This document shows, in pieces, positions 1 through 9,029 of a DNA stretch of 64,000 bases (position 1 is its first letter; every line of letters starts with the position of its first letter). Made by a program: the position numbers and the translations under genes. The stretch lies in contig JAWKVP010000011.1 in NCBI GenBank assembly GCA_041398005.1, positions 62,001-126,000 of the forward strand, written 5' to 3'. Below the pieces are notes generated by a model. That model saw only the letters and a program-made list of their open reading frames with translations, had not been told where the DNA came from and did no database searches. The DNA is from JAGREO01 sp020446285 (GTDB lineage Bacteria > Pseudomonadota > Alphaproteobacteria > Geminicoccales > Geminicoccaceae).

Positions 1-1502
1 GACGCCATCGGCGCGCAGGTCGGTCAACTCGTGGCGCAAAAGGAGGATCAGGCCCGCGAGTTTGGCATCAAGGAAGGGATGTTGATCGCGCTCGCACGGC
101 GTTATGCCGAGGGCAATCCGGGTGATTTTGACGCCGCCTACCGGGGCCTCTGAGCTGGTCCCGGTTCTTTAGACAGGTTGGCGGCCTCGTTAAGGTGTAT
201 TCCTTGCTCTGTCGTTCATGCCGCCTGATCTGAATTCGATAACATCTCCTGCGGCTGTTGTCGCAACAATGAGGGCAAAATCGACGAGGGGCGGCGCGGA
301 TCGACGAGGAACTGGCGGCGATGGTCGGAACGAGCGCCGCCGGGCCGAAGACGCATGCGCCTGTTCGACAAGGGCCTCGCCCAGGCCATCCTCGCCCGCA
401 ATGCCACCCAGCGCCTGCCGCTTCGTCGTCGCCAATTGGCCTCGAAGCCCCGGACGATCCGGCTGAGCAGTCCCGGGGCTTTGCGAGCGATCAGGCGTGA
501 ATGGTATGAAGAGGTCGCGACAAGGGCCTGAATTTCGACCTCGAAGTCAGCGATCGAACTGGCCCGCACCACCACCACCCGCGCTACGTAACGCCGACGA
601 GCGCGGAGCAGCGGCCAACGATCTTGGCAGCGCCCTTGTCAACCGCGGCGAGCGTGCAGTAGGGCAAAAAACCTCTCCTTGGCAGTCAGCGCCTATCGAC
701 CTACGCCCTTGAAGAAAAGAACCCGCGAGCGCGTGCCGCTGGACTGGGCCATGACACAGAACAATCTCGGCACCGCGCTTGCCGCCTCGGCAAGCGCGAC
801 AGCAGACAAAATCTCACCCTCGCCGTCAACGCCTACCGGCTCGCCCTCGAAAAGAACCCGCGACGCGTGCCGCTGGGCTGGGCCAGGACACAGAACAATC
901 TCGGTACCGCCCTGAGAAACCTCGGCGAGCGCGAGAGCGGGACGCAATCCCTCACAGAAGCCGTCAACGCCTATCGACTCGCCCTTGAAGAAAAGAACCC
1001 GCGAAGCGTGCCGCTGTGCTGGAGCCTGACCCACAGAACAATCTCGGCAACGCCCTTCGAAACCTCGGCGAGCGCGAGAGCGGACGCAATCTCACGAAGC
1101 CGTCAACGCCTATCGACTCGCCCTTGAAGAAAGAACCCGCGAGCGCGTGCCGCTGTACTGAGCTGACGAACAATCTCGGCAACGCCCTTCGAAACCTCGG
1201 CGAGCGCGAGCGGGACGCAATCCCTCACAGACGCCGTCAACGCCTATCGACTCGCCCTTGAAGAAAGAACCCGCGAGCGCGTGCCGCTGGACTGGGCAAC
1301 AACACAGAACAATCTGGCCAGAGCACTCCTGCTGCTGGGCGGTCGCTGTGAAGACGCCGGGATGCTTGAGGAGGCGGAGGCGGCGGTGATCGGGGGGCGC
1401 GAGGTGATTGTCGATGAGGCGAGGATGGTTCATCATGCCGAATGGTTCGACCAGCGCCTTGCCGATATCCGCGCGGCCATCGCCCGGCTTCGCGGCGGGT
1501 GA
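1..1502 (+). pseudogene. Decayed TPR-repeat protein gene (multiple frameshifts), 5' end outside window
   Basis: The first 153 bases are open in frame 1 and end KEGMLIALARRYAEGNPGDF...YRGL-stop. After an unreadable stretch, fragments of the same protein family reappear in changing frames: NERRRAEDA near 325, MRLFDKGLAQAILARN from 355, RDKGLNFDLEV near 520, then TPR units with NNLG-ALRNLGERESG and the RERVPLDWA motif. The last stretch (1281-1502) is clean and ends in TGA. In the rhodospirillal TPR family I recall, these pieces lie in this order in one protein of 47-residue repeats. I infer one gene with many indels rather than several small genes. The alternative is a poor consensus sequence over tandem repeats. 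The intact protein's function is unknown; TPRs mediate protein contacts. Confidence 0.7.
691..1300 (+). repeat. Tandem TPR-coding repeats, about 140 bp unit
   Basis: The segment gcctatcgactcgcccttga recurs with small changes at about 691, 831, 969, 1108 and 1242. Each copy is followed by the bases coding EERTRERVPLDWA and then NNLG. Intact 47-codon units would be spaced 141 bases; here the spacings are about 140, 138, 139 and 134, so nearly every unit carries an indel. Several fall at A runs (gaagaaaag against gaagaaag) or G runs. Confidence 0.8.
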
Positions 1503-1609
1503 GCGGTGTTCGTCCTTTTCGCCTTGCGGTGAAGAGGGGCTTTTCGGGCTCCACCGATGCGCCTATCAAGGAGTCGTCGCTGTCTTCGCCATTGACGAGG
1601 TTGTCCCCC

Positions 1610-3234
1610 ATGTTCATCCGCCCGGCCGGTCTGGCCGCCCTGCTCCTGCTGCCGCTGGCGAGTGCTCTTGCTGCCGATATCGAGGGAACGTCGCGGATCG
1701 ATGCGGTGACGGTTTATGGCAATGGCGCGCAGGTGACGCGGGTTGTGACAGCGCAGGTGGTGAGCGAGGGGACGCATCGGGTCATCCTCACGGGATTGCC
1801 GCTGGCGATGCGTCAGCAGAGCCTGCGCAGCCGGGGCGGCGGGGAGAGCTGGACGCTCGGGCGGGTGTCGCTGGTGGAACGGGAGTCGAGCGAACTGGTG
1901 CGCGAGCGGGAACGCGAGCTGGTGCAGGAGGTCGAGGCGCTGGAGAGCCAGCAGCGCGTGCGCCGCGACCGGATCGAGACCGAAAAGCGCAAGCTTTCCT
2001 TCATCCAGCGACTGGGCGATACGGCCGGGCGGCAGATCGACGAGGATCTCGAACGGGGCGCGCTCGATCCGTCACTCTGGCGGGAAAGCTGGGAGATCCT
2101 TGGCGCCGGCACGGCGGAGGCACTGGAAGCGATCCGTCTGGCGGAGGAGGATCTGGCGCATCTGCAAAAGCGCGCCGACCGCGCCCGGCGCAACTGGAAC
2201 AGCTGTCGACGGGCGCGCGCGCAGTGCTGGAAGCGGCTGTCGATGTGCGCGCGGAGCGGGCGGGCGAGGTGATGTTCGAGCTGGTCTATCAGGTCGACGG
2301 CGCGAGCTGGCAGCCGCAATATGATGCCCGCCTCGCAAGCGCCGAGCGGCAGCTGACGCTGACACAATACGGCTCGGTTTCGCAGGGCACCGGCGAGGAT
2401 TGGGAGAATGTCGCCCTCGAACTGTCCACGACCACCCCGGCGCGGGGCGATGTGCCGGAGCTGCGCCCGTGGCGGATCGATGTCGCCCGGCCGCCGGTGG
2501 CGATGCGCTCGGCGCAGGGGGTCGCACAGGATATGGCGATGAGCGAGTCAGTCGCCGAACCGATGGCCAAGGCGGGTGCTGCACCGGTGATGGCGCAAGC
2601 GGTGGTATCGGAGTTCTCGGCGAGCTACCGGGTCGATGGGCGGGTCAGCGTACCGTCGGACCGCTCGGCGCATCGCATGGTCGTCGACCGGGTGACCGCG
2701 CCGGTCGACCTGCGCGCCGAGGCGGTACCGAAATTCGACGCGCGCGCCTATCTGATCGCCGAGCTCACCCATACGGGCGAGGCCCCCTTCCCCTCCGGCG
2801 AGATGACGCTCTTCCGCGATGACGCGCTCATCGGCACAAGCCATCTGAGGCTGTTGCGCAAGGGCGAGACGCGCGATCTGTCCTTCGGCGTCGACGACGC
2901 CATCGACATCGACTATCGCCTCGATACGGGCGGCCGTTCCAGCGAGGGCATCATCAGCAGCTACCGCCGCGAGGAGCGCCGCTTCCTCATCGACGCCACC
3001 AGCCACCATGCAACTCCCATCGGGCTCACCATCCTCGACCAGCTGCCGGTGCCACAGGACGAACGCATCGAGGTGGAGATGCTCGACGACACGACACCGC
3101 CCGCCGTTTCCGACGATGACGACCGTCGCGGCGTCCTCGCCTGGACACGGACACTGGCTCCGGGCGAGAACATGAAGCTGATGTTCGGCTACGCCGTCAC
3201 CTGGCCAGAGGATCTGCGGATCGACGGGTTCTGA
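1610..3234 (+). pseudogene. DUF4139 (MuiA-like) exported protein, single frameshift
   Basis: The start is ATG 1610, with GACGAGG about 8 bases upstream, followed by a signal peptide (MFIRPAGLAALLLLPLASALA). The N-terminal part has the DUF4140 look (IDAVTVYGNGAQVTR) and then a coiled coil (about residues 90-190) rich in E and R. The C-terminal half is a DUF4139 domain (YQVDGASWQPQYDARL through MLFGYAVTWPEDL), ending at 3234. The N-terminal frame runs into out-of-frame codons near 2190, where cccggcgc replaces the expected cccgggcgc; restoring one G joins the coiled coil to LEQLSTGARAVLEAAVDV. The family (mucoidy inhibitor MuiA-like) has no well-defined biochemical role. It may be a real pseudogene or a sequencing error at a G run. 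Confidence 0.8.
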
Positions 3235-3309
3235 CCGCCGAAGCGAAAGGGTCCGGCGAGAGTGCCGCCACTGCCTTGAACGGAAAGGTCGTGTACGGGC
3301 AGCGGCCTG

Positions 3310-4256
3310 CTATTCGAACAGGTCCCGCGCATAGGTGCCGACCGGCGGGGTCTTTTCGATCAGGCCGCGTTCTTCGAGAAAGGCGGCGAAGCGGGCGTAG
3401 CGGCCATGGTCGAGGGCGGCGGGGGCAAGGGAGAAGCGCGGGATCGTGTCGCGCCAGGCACGGGCGTTGAGTTCATCGTCGAGTTCCGGGGCCGTTGCGC
3501 TGAAGAGCCCGAACGCTTCATCCGGATGATTGACCAGCCAGTGCGTGGCCTTTTCCACAGCCATCAGGAAGCGGCGCAGTTCCGGGCGGTCGAGGGCCGC
3601 ACTGTTGGCGATATAGATCAGTTCGTCATAGGCCGGCACGCCTTCCTCTTCGGGATAGAAAGCGCGGCCCGGCTTGCCGACGAGGTCCATCTGGTTGAGC
3701 TCGAAATTGCGGAAGGCGCCGATCACGGCATCCACCTGCCCGGAGACGATCGACGGCGAGAGTGAGAAATTGACGTTCACCAGCTCGATATCACCCATGC
3801 CGAGACCGTGGCTTTCGAGCATGGCGCCGAGGATCGCCTCCTCGAAGCCACCGACGGAAAACCCGACCTTGCGCCCGGCGAGATCCTCGATGGTCTTCAC
3901 CGGTCCGTCGTCGAGCACGACGAGACTGTTGAGCGGCGTGGCGACGGCCGTGCCGATGCGCACCAGCGGCAGGCCCTCGCCGACCTGAAGGTGAAGCTGC
4001 GGCTGATAGCTCACAGCGATATCAGCCTTGCCGGCGGCGACGAGCTTGGGTGGATCGTTGGGATCGGCCGGAGCGACCAGTTCCACATCCAGATCCTGTT
4101 CTGCGAAAAACCCTTCTCGCGGGCGATCACGAGAGGAGCGTGGTCCGGATTGACGAACCAGTCCAGCATCACCGTGAGCCTTTCGGCGGCAAGCGCCGGG
4201 CCGGTCAGCACGAGCGCCGCCAGAAATGCAAGCGAAGGAAGGGGAAAAACGTGCAT
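3310..4256 (-). pseudogene. thiY: ThiY/NMT1-like ABC substrate-binding protein, single frameshift
   Basis: This is the last gene of the thiamin operon. The start is ATG 4256, overlapping the stop of the permease gene. It encodes a signal peptide (MHVFPLPSLAFLAALVLTGPALA) and then ERLTVMLDWFVNPDHAPLVIAREKGF, the hallmark opening of NMT1/ThiY pyrimidine-binding proteins. At the A run 4106-4110 (a T run on the coding strand) one base is missing. The frame with FAEQDLDVELVAPADPNDPP continues to the stop at 3310 and holds most of the mature domain. If functional, it would bind hydroxymethylpyrimidine or a formylaminopyrimidine precursor in the periplasm and pass it to the ThiX-like permease. Either a genuine lesion or a one-base consensus error would explain the break. 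Confidence 0.8.
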
Positions 4257-5053
4257 CAGACAGACTCCCTCGTGCTGTCACCGGTTTCATCGAACAGGGA
4301 TTCGGACTGCCATGGCGCAAGGCGCCGCGCCGCGCGGTCCACGGCCAGCCAGAGCAGCAGCGCCATGGCGGCGAGAACGAGCAGGCTCGCGAACATCAGG
4401 TCGATCTGCATGCGCGCATTGGCGTGCAGCATGAGATAACCGAGACCGCCCGAAGAGCCGACCCACTCGCCGACGACCGCACCGATGGGTGCCACCGATG
4501 CGGCCACCCGAAGGCCCGAGCCGAGCGCCGGCAATGCCGCGGGGATGCGGATGAGGCGAAGCGTATCCAGCCGCGTCGCTCCGAGCAGCCGGACGAGATC
4601 GAGAATTTCCGGATCGGCGCGCCTGAGCCCGTCATAGAACGAAGCCGTGACCGGAAAGTAGATGATGAGCACCGCCATCGCGATCTTCGAGGTCATGCCG
4701 TAGCCGAGCCAGAGGACGAGCACAGGTGCCAGCGCAAAGACCGGCAGCGCCTGGCTGATGACCAGCAGCGGCAGCAGCCAGCGCCTCGCACCCACGAAAC
4801 TCGCGAGCAGGAGCCCGGAGCCGATGCCGACGAGCGCGCCGATGACGAAACCCAGCAGGATCTCGACCGCCGTGATCCATGCGTGTGATGCGATCAGCGG
4901 CAGCCGCGTGAACAGGGTCGACGCGACCGGCGACGGCCCCGGCAGGATGTAGGGCGGCGCCCCGCTCACAACCACCACCACCTGCCATGCCGCCAGCAGC
5001 CCGGCGACGGTCAAGCATGGCCGGATCCAGCCGCGCACGTCAACTGCACGCAC
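4256..5053 (-). CDS. thiX: ABC transporter permease, ThiX-like (thiamin precursor uptake)
   Basis: A 265-residue inner-membrane permease of the SsuC/TauC/ThiX family with about six membrane spans. The EAA loop region lies around residues 150-200 (GATRLDTLRLIRIPAALP, then SGLRVAASVAPIGAVVGEW). It overlaps the upstream TRAP-type binding protein gene by 14 bases and the downstream ThiY-like gene by one base, so all are probably cotranscribed from the TPP riboswitch. Family members pair with a ThiY/SsuA-type binding protein and a separate ATPase. No ATPase gene lies in the operon or elsewhere in the window. Pyrimidine specificity is inferred from the operon. Confidence 0.8.
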   Translation of the reverse strand: MRAVDVRGWIRPCLTVAGLLAAWQVVVVVSGAPPYILPGPSPVASTLFTRLPLIASHAWITAVEILLGFVIGALVGIGSGLLLASFVGARRWLLPLLVISQALPVFALAPVLVLWLGYGMTSKIAMAVLIIYFPVTASFYDGLRRADPEILDLVRLLGATRLDTLRLIRIPAALPALGSGLRVAASVAPIGAVVGEWVGSSGGLGYLMLHANARMQIDLMFASLLVLAAMALLLWLAVDRAARRLAPWQSESLFDETGDSTRESV

Positions 5054-6146
5054 GTCCCGACCGGGCTCCCAGAAAGGACTGCAGCGAGACCTCCGACCAG
5101 GGCGCCAGCTCGCCCAGCATGGCCGTGTAGGAATCGTGGATCCGCTTTTCGATACCGCCCCTGGCGGCGAAACCGGCCATCACCTCGCCAGCCGACTCGC
5201 GCAGGGCGGCAACGACGTCGGACGGAAAGGTCCGAAGCTGCACGCCGTGATCGTTCACCAGAGAGCGCAGGGCGGCGGCATTGCGGCGCACACCCTCGGC
5301 GAGCGCGAAGGCGGCCTCTGCCCGGCAGGCATTCTCGACGATGGCGGCAAGCGATGGCGGCAGGCTCTCGAAGGCCGCGCGATTGACGATGCACTCGCCG
5401 CTGCCGTTGGGCTCGTGAATGCCGGGACCATAATAGAAGGGTGCCGCCTTGTGGAAACCCAGCGCCAGATCGGATGACGGACCGGCGAATTCGGTGGCGT
5501 CGATCACGCCACCCTGCAATGCCGGCAGCACCTCGCCCGGCGGCAGTGATACCTGCACCACACCGAATGGCGCATACATCTCGCCACCGAGACCGGGCAT
5601 GCGGAACTTGAGTCCCTTGAGGTCGGCAAGCCCGTGGATCTCGTTCTTGAACCAGCCGCCCATGGACATGCCGGTATTGCCGGCGAGGAAGGGCTTCACG
5701 CCATAGTCGCCATAAAGCTCGTCCCAGAGCGCCTGTCCGCCGCCCTGCTCGATCCATGCCACATGCTCGAGCGGCGTGAGACCGAAGGGCACGGCAAGGA
5801 AGAACGGTGCCGCCGGCATCTTGCCCGACCAGAACACCGCCGCCGTGTGCCCCATCTCGGCGACCTCGCCACTCACCGCATCCATGACCTCGAATGCCGG
5901 CACGATCTCGCCGGCAGCGAAAAGCTCGATCTCCAGCCCGCCACCGGACATGGCGGTGATGCGGTCGGCAAGGCGTTGCGCGGTGACACCCGGTCCCGGC
6001 AGGTTGCGCGGCCATGACGTCACCATGCGCCACCTGACGGGCGTCTGCGCGCGGACCACCGACGGTGCCGCGACCATGCCGCCGGCGGCAGCCGCCCCGG
6101 CCAGACCGAGACCGGCCCCAAGAGCCTTGCGACGGTCGAGACTCAT
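5040..6146 (-). CDS. TRAP transporter solute-binding protein (DctP/TakP-like)
   Basis: A 368-residue periplasmic binding protein of the TRAP family. The N-terminus has a twin-arginine-like segment (SLDRRKALGAGLGLAGAAAAGG) typical of Tat export. The mature part has RMVTSWPRNLPGPG, FWSGKMPAAPFFLAVPFG, NTGMSMGGWFKNEIHGLADL and the binding motif region FRMPGLGGEMYAPFG, resembling the TakP (2-oxo acid) branch. The start at 6146 is preferred because GGGGAGGAG lies 5-7 bases upstream and the ATG overlaps the thiD stop (ATGA). It sits between thiD and a ThiX-like permease, and no TRAP membrane subunit (DctQ/DctM) is present, so its partner and ligand are unknown. A thiamin-related ligand is only an inference from the operon. 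Confidence 0.85.
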   Translation of the reverse strand: MSLDRRKALGAGLGLAGAAAAGGMVAAPSVVRAQTPVRWRMVTSWPRNLPGPGVTAQRLADRITAMSGGGLEIELFAAGEIVPAFEVMDAVSGEVAEMGHTAAVFWSGKMPAAPFFLAVPFGLTPLEHVAWIEQGGGQALWDELYGDYGVKPFLAGNTGMSMGGWFKNEIHGLADLKGLKFRMPGLGGEMYAPFGVVQVSLPPGEVLPALQGGVIDATEFAGPSSDLALGFHKAAPFYYGPGIHEPNGSGECIVNRAAFESLPPSLAAIVENACRAEAAFALAEGVRRNAAALRSLVNDHGVQLRTFPSDVVAALRESAGEVMAGFAARGGIEKRIHDSYTAMLGELAPWSEVSLQSFLGARSGRACS

Positions 6147-6964
6147 GAACACTCCTCCCCTGCTTTCGACCAGAACCGATGGAAATGATGCACCGGCCCG
6201 TGACCGGCGCCTATATCCAGACTGTCGGCGGCGATGATGGCCGCGGTGATGTAGTCCTTCGCCATCCGGACCGCCTCGGCGAGGGCGAGACCGCGCGCGA
6301 GACCGGCGGCGATCGCCGAGGACAGTGTGCAGCCGGTGCCGTGCGTGTTGCGCGTTTCATGCCGGACGGTCTCGAACCAGGTCTCGCGCTCGCCGTCGAA
6401 GAGCAGGTCCGGACTCGTGCCCGCATCGAGATGCCCGCCCTTGAGCAGCACCGCCGGGGCGCCGAGCCCGACCAGTTCGCGGACTGCCATGCACATCTCC
6501 TCGCGCCCGCCGATCACCGCACCGCCGAGCAACACGCCTGCTTCCGGAAGATTGGGCGTGATGAGCGAGGCGAGCGGCATCAGTTCGTCACGAAGCACCG
6601 TCACCGCATCGTCGCGAAGCAGCCTGTCCCCGCTCTTGGCGACCATCACCGGATCGAGCACGACCCGGCGTGGCTTCCAGTAGCGCAGGCGCTCTGCCAC
6701 CGCCACGATCGCCTCCACCCTGCCCAGCATTCCGATCTTCACCGCATCCGCGCCGATATCCCCCATCACCGCATCGATCTGCAGGCCGATGAATTCCGGA
6801 TCAACATCGAGGATCCCGGTGACCGCCACGGTATTCTGCGCCGTCAGCGCCGTCATGACCGACATGCCGAAGACACCGAGTGCCGAGAATGTCTTGAGAT
6901 CGGCCTGAATACCGGCGCCGCCGCCACTGTCGGATCCGGCGATGGTGAGTGCGGTTGCCGTCAT
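6143..6964 (-). CDS. thiD: Hydroxymethylpyrimidine/phosphomethylpyrimidine kinase ThiD
   Basis: A 273-residue ribokinase-fold enzyme that phosphorylates HMP to HMP-P and HMP-PP in the cytoplasm for thiamin synthesis. Diagnostic motifs are LTIAGSDSGGGAGIQADLK at the N-terminus, VKIGMLG, VLDPVMVAKSGDRLL, and the C-terminal anion-hole and catalytic segment THGTGCTLSSAIAA. Its ATG 6964 overlaps the thiE stop by 4 bases, and its own stop overlaps the next start by 4 bases, indicating translational coupling within the TPP-controlled operon. Confidence 0.95.
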   Translation of the reverse strand: MTATALTIAGSDSGGGAGIQADLKTFSALGVFGMSVMTALTAQNTVAVTGILDVDPEFIGLQIDAVMGDIGADAVKIGMLGRVEAIVAVAERLRYWKPRRVVLDPVMVAKSGDRLLRDDAVTVLRDELMPLASLITPNLPEAGVLLGGAVIGGREEMCMAVRELVGLGAPAVLLKGGHLDAGTSPDLLFDGERETWFETVRHETRNTHGTGCTLSSAIAAGLARGLALAEAVRMAKDYITAAIIAADSLDIGAGHGPVHHFHRFWSKAGEECS

Positions 6965-7602
6965 TGCAGGGCCCCGTCCACGACCGCACGCAAACGCCGG
7001 GTCGCCGCCTCGACATCCTCCGCCATGAAAATGTCGGAGATCACCGCCACCCCCCGCGCGCCGGCCCCGATCACCGATGCAGCGTTGGCATGGTCGATGC
7101 CGGCGATGCCGCAGGCCGGCACGCCGTCGAGCAACGGCAGGATCCGGCCGAGGCCGGACGGCCCGATCGGCGGATCCTGCGGGTCCTTGCTGGACGTCGC
7201 GAATACCGGGCCGATGCCGACATAGTCGACACCCTCGCGCGAAATCGCCCGCGCCTCGTGCGCGTGATGCACGGTCACACCGACGATGCGCTCGGAACCC
7301 AGCAGCCGGCGGGCGTCCCGCGCGTCCATGTCAGTCTGTCCGACATGGACGCCCGCAGCACCGCAGGCGAGTGCCACATCGACACGGTCATTGATGAGGA
7401 CAGGAATGCGGAACGCATGCAGCCGCCGGATCACCGCGCGGGCGAGATCGACGAGCGCACGCGTTTCGGCATCCTTGTGGCGGAGCTGGACGAGGGTCGC
7501 CCCGCCCCGTGCGGCCGCCTCGACACAATCGAGCGGATCGCGCCCGGCGGTTCGCGTCGGATCGAGAATGGCATACACACGGAGATCGACTTCTGGTTTC
7601 AC
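6961..7602 (-). CDS. thiE: Thiamin-phosphate synthase ThiE
   Basis: A 213-residue TIM-barrel enzyme that joins HMP-PP and HET-P to give thiamin phosphate. Visible motifs are VQLRHKD (the Q-R-K substrate segment), VLINDRVDVALACGAAGVHVGQTDM (pyrophosphate site) and YVGIGPVFATSSK, then PACGIAGI and GVAVISDIF at the C-terminal phosphate site. It overlaps thiM by 4 bases upstream and thiD by 4 bases downstream. Together with ThiM and ThiD it makes a salvage branch. The de novo genes thiC, thiG and thiS are not in the window. Confidence 0.95.
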   Translation of the reverse strand: MKPEVDLRVYAILDPTRTAGRDPLDCVEAAARGGATLVQLRHKDAETRALVDLARAVIRRLHAFRIPVLINDRVDVALACGAAGVHVGQTDMDARDARRLLGSERIVGVTVHHAHEARAISREGVDYVGIGPVFATSSKDPQDPPIGPSGLGRILPLLDGVPACGIAGIDHANAASVIGAGARGVAVISDIFMAEDVEAATRRLRAVVDGALQ

Positions 7603-8324
7603 GTTACCTTTGCCCGTTCGCGAATATCGTCAATGTCGATGCGATACAGCGCATCGAGGAGATGAGCCGGGAAGGTTCCCGGTCCTACCGCCTTCTCCGC
7701 CGCCATCTCGCCGGCGATCCCGTAGATGAGAATGGCGCTCGCGGTGGCGAGGAACGCATCGGCTTCGACGGCGAGGAATGCACCCGTCAGCGCCGAGGCA
7801 GCGCAACCCATCGCCGTCACCCGGTCCATGAGCGGATGCCCGTTGGCCATCTCGAAACGGCGTCCGCCATCGGTGACATGATCGACCTCGCCGGTTTCGG
7901 CGACGACGATACCGGGCGCTCCCTCGAGCGTTCCCACCTCGTCGCGATTGCAGCGGATCACCGCCGGACGCAGGTCCATGAGCATCCGGGCGAAGGCGAG
8001 CCTGCGGCCCGAACGGTCCACCTTGACCGGATCGAGCAGCCAGGGCCGGCCGAGCCGGTTGGCCGCCGCGATCGCCATGGGCACGCTGATCTTGCGCCAG
8101 GGATCGAGCTGCCCGAGATTGACGACCAGCGAACGGGCGGAACCGACAAACTCCTCGATCACCGTATCATCGATGGTCATGGACGGTATGGCGCCGACGG
8201 CGAGCAGCACGTTGGCGGAGACGTTCATGGCGACGAAATTCGTCAGCACATGCACCTTCGGCCGCTCCTCGCGCACTTGACGGAGACTGGCCGCGGCCCT
8301 GGTACACAAGTCTTCGGGTGTCAT
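7599..8324 (-). CDS. thiM: Hydroxyethylthiazole kinase ThiM
   Basis: A 241-residue kinase that phosphorylates 4-methyl-5-(2-hydroxyethyl)thiazole. Motifs are VHVLTNFVAMNVSANVLLAVGAIPSM (substrate site), WLLDPVKVDRS, VIRCNRDEV and the catalytic stretch VTAMGCAASALTGAFLA. In the usual VTGTGC motif the second T-G step reads AMGC here, a known variant. I chose ATG 8324 rather than the longer form at 8342 because GGAGG sits 4 bases before it. It is the first gene after the TPP riboswitch. Confidence 0.93.
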   Translation of the reverse strand: MTPEDLCTRAAASLRQVREERPKVHVLTNFVAMNVSANVLLAVGAIPSMTIDDTVIEEFVGSARSLVVNLGQLDPWRKISVPMAIAAANRLGRPWLLDPVKVDRSGRRLAFARMLMDLRPAVIRCNRDEVGTLEGAPGIVVAETGEVDHVTDGGRRFEMANGHPLMDRVTAMGCAASALTGAFLAVEADAFLATASAILIYGIAGEMAAEKAVGPGTFPAHLLDALYRIDIDDIRERAKVT

Positions 8325-8416
8325 GTTTCCTCCCGCTCCCAACCTGAACTTCCGGATATCCGGCCAGGCCGTTCTAGGCTTCGGGAGGCGGGAAGGCTTG
8401 CGATTTGCAAGCGATC

Positions 8417-8506
8417 ATCCCAATTCCCTACGCCGGTACGATCCGGATCAGGTTCCACGGGTTGGCCAAGCCTCTCAGTCCAGAAATCTCCGGACACCCC
8501 GTTGAG
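8417..8506 (-). promoter_or_regulatory. TPP riboswitch (THI element)
   Basis: Read on the minus strand the segment has all conserved THI-box blocks in order: GGGGTG near 8500, CTGAGAGG at 8471-8478, ACCCG near 8461, GAACCTGATCCGG at 8443-8455, TACCGGCGTAGGGAA at 8424-8438 and GGGA at 8419-8422. It lies about 90 bases upstream of thiM and would switch the whole thiM-thiE-thiD-transporter operon off when thiamin pyrophosphate is bound. Between it and thiM are a small hairpin (cttgc/gcaag, 8397-8411) and the palindrome ccggatatccgg (8353-8364), possible parts of the expression platform. Confidence 0.95.
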
Positions 8507-8572
8507 ACGGATCGACAGTTACGCGCAATCGCACGGCCGTGCAAGGGGCACGCGCGGGAACCGGGCCGGACA

Positions 8573-9025
8573 TCAGAGCCAGCGGCGCACGCGCGCGCGG
8601 TAATCGTCATAGGCCCGGCCGAACGTCGCGGCGAGCCGTGCTTCCTCGGGCCGGATCGCGCGCCGGGTCACGACAGCAACGAACAGCGGCAGGCCGAGCC
8701 AGGCAGAGAGACTGCCGAGCCAGAGCGCCCAGCCCGCGAGCAGAAGGACATCCGTCACATAGATAGGGTTGCGCGAAAGAGCGAAGATGCCGTCCGTCAC
8801 CAGCGCCGAAGGCTGGTGATGCGGATGCACCGTCGTTCGCGCGCGGAACATCCGCACGGCCGCGAGGATCGCCGGAACCAGTCCGGCAACGGCCACCCAC
8901 ACCCCCGCCATGCGCAGCGTGTCCTGCGACGGCAGCGTCCAGACCGGCACCCAGCGGTCGAGACCGTACATGACGAGACCCGAGAGCAGCATGTAGACCG
9001 GCGGCAGGTCGAGGGAGCGGAGCAT
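8573..9025 (-). CDS. Isoprenylcysteine carboxyl methyltransferase-like membrane protein
   Basis: A 150-residue integral membrane protein with about four spans and the ICMT/PEMT-like C-terminal signature: ALVTDGIFALSRNPIYV (the RNP-Y cofactor loop), then RPEEARLAATFGRAYDDYRARVRRW (the EE-x-L...YxxY-xxVRRW end). Family members methylate carboxyl groups or lipids using S-adenosylmethionine at the membrane; the substrate here is unknown. The start at 9025 is chosen because it lies just after the stop of the upstream methyltransferase gene (9030); a longer reading would overlap that gene. The two are probably cotranscribed. Confidence 0.75.
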   Translation of the reverse strand: MLRSLDLPPVYMLLSGLVMYGLDRWVPVWTLPSQDTLRMAGVWVAVAGLVPAILAAVRMFRARTTVHPHHQPSALVTDGIFALSRNPIYVTDVLLLAGWALWLGSLSAWLGLPLFVAVVTRRAIRPEEARLAATFGRAYDDYRARVRRWL

Positions 9026-9029
9026 CTGT

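Noticed and set aside
8531..8542. gcacggccgtgc palindrome as terminator of the gene at 8573-9025
   Set aside because: Only 6-bp arms, no loop and no T run.
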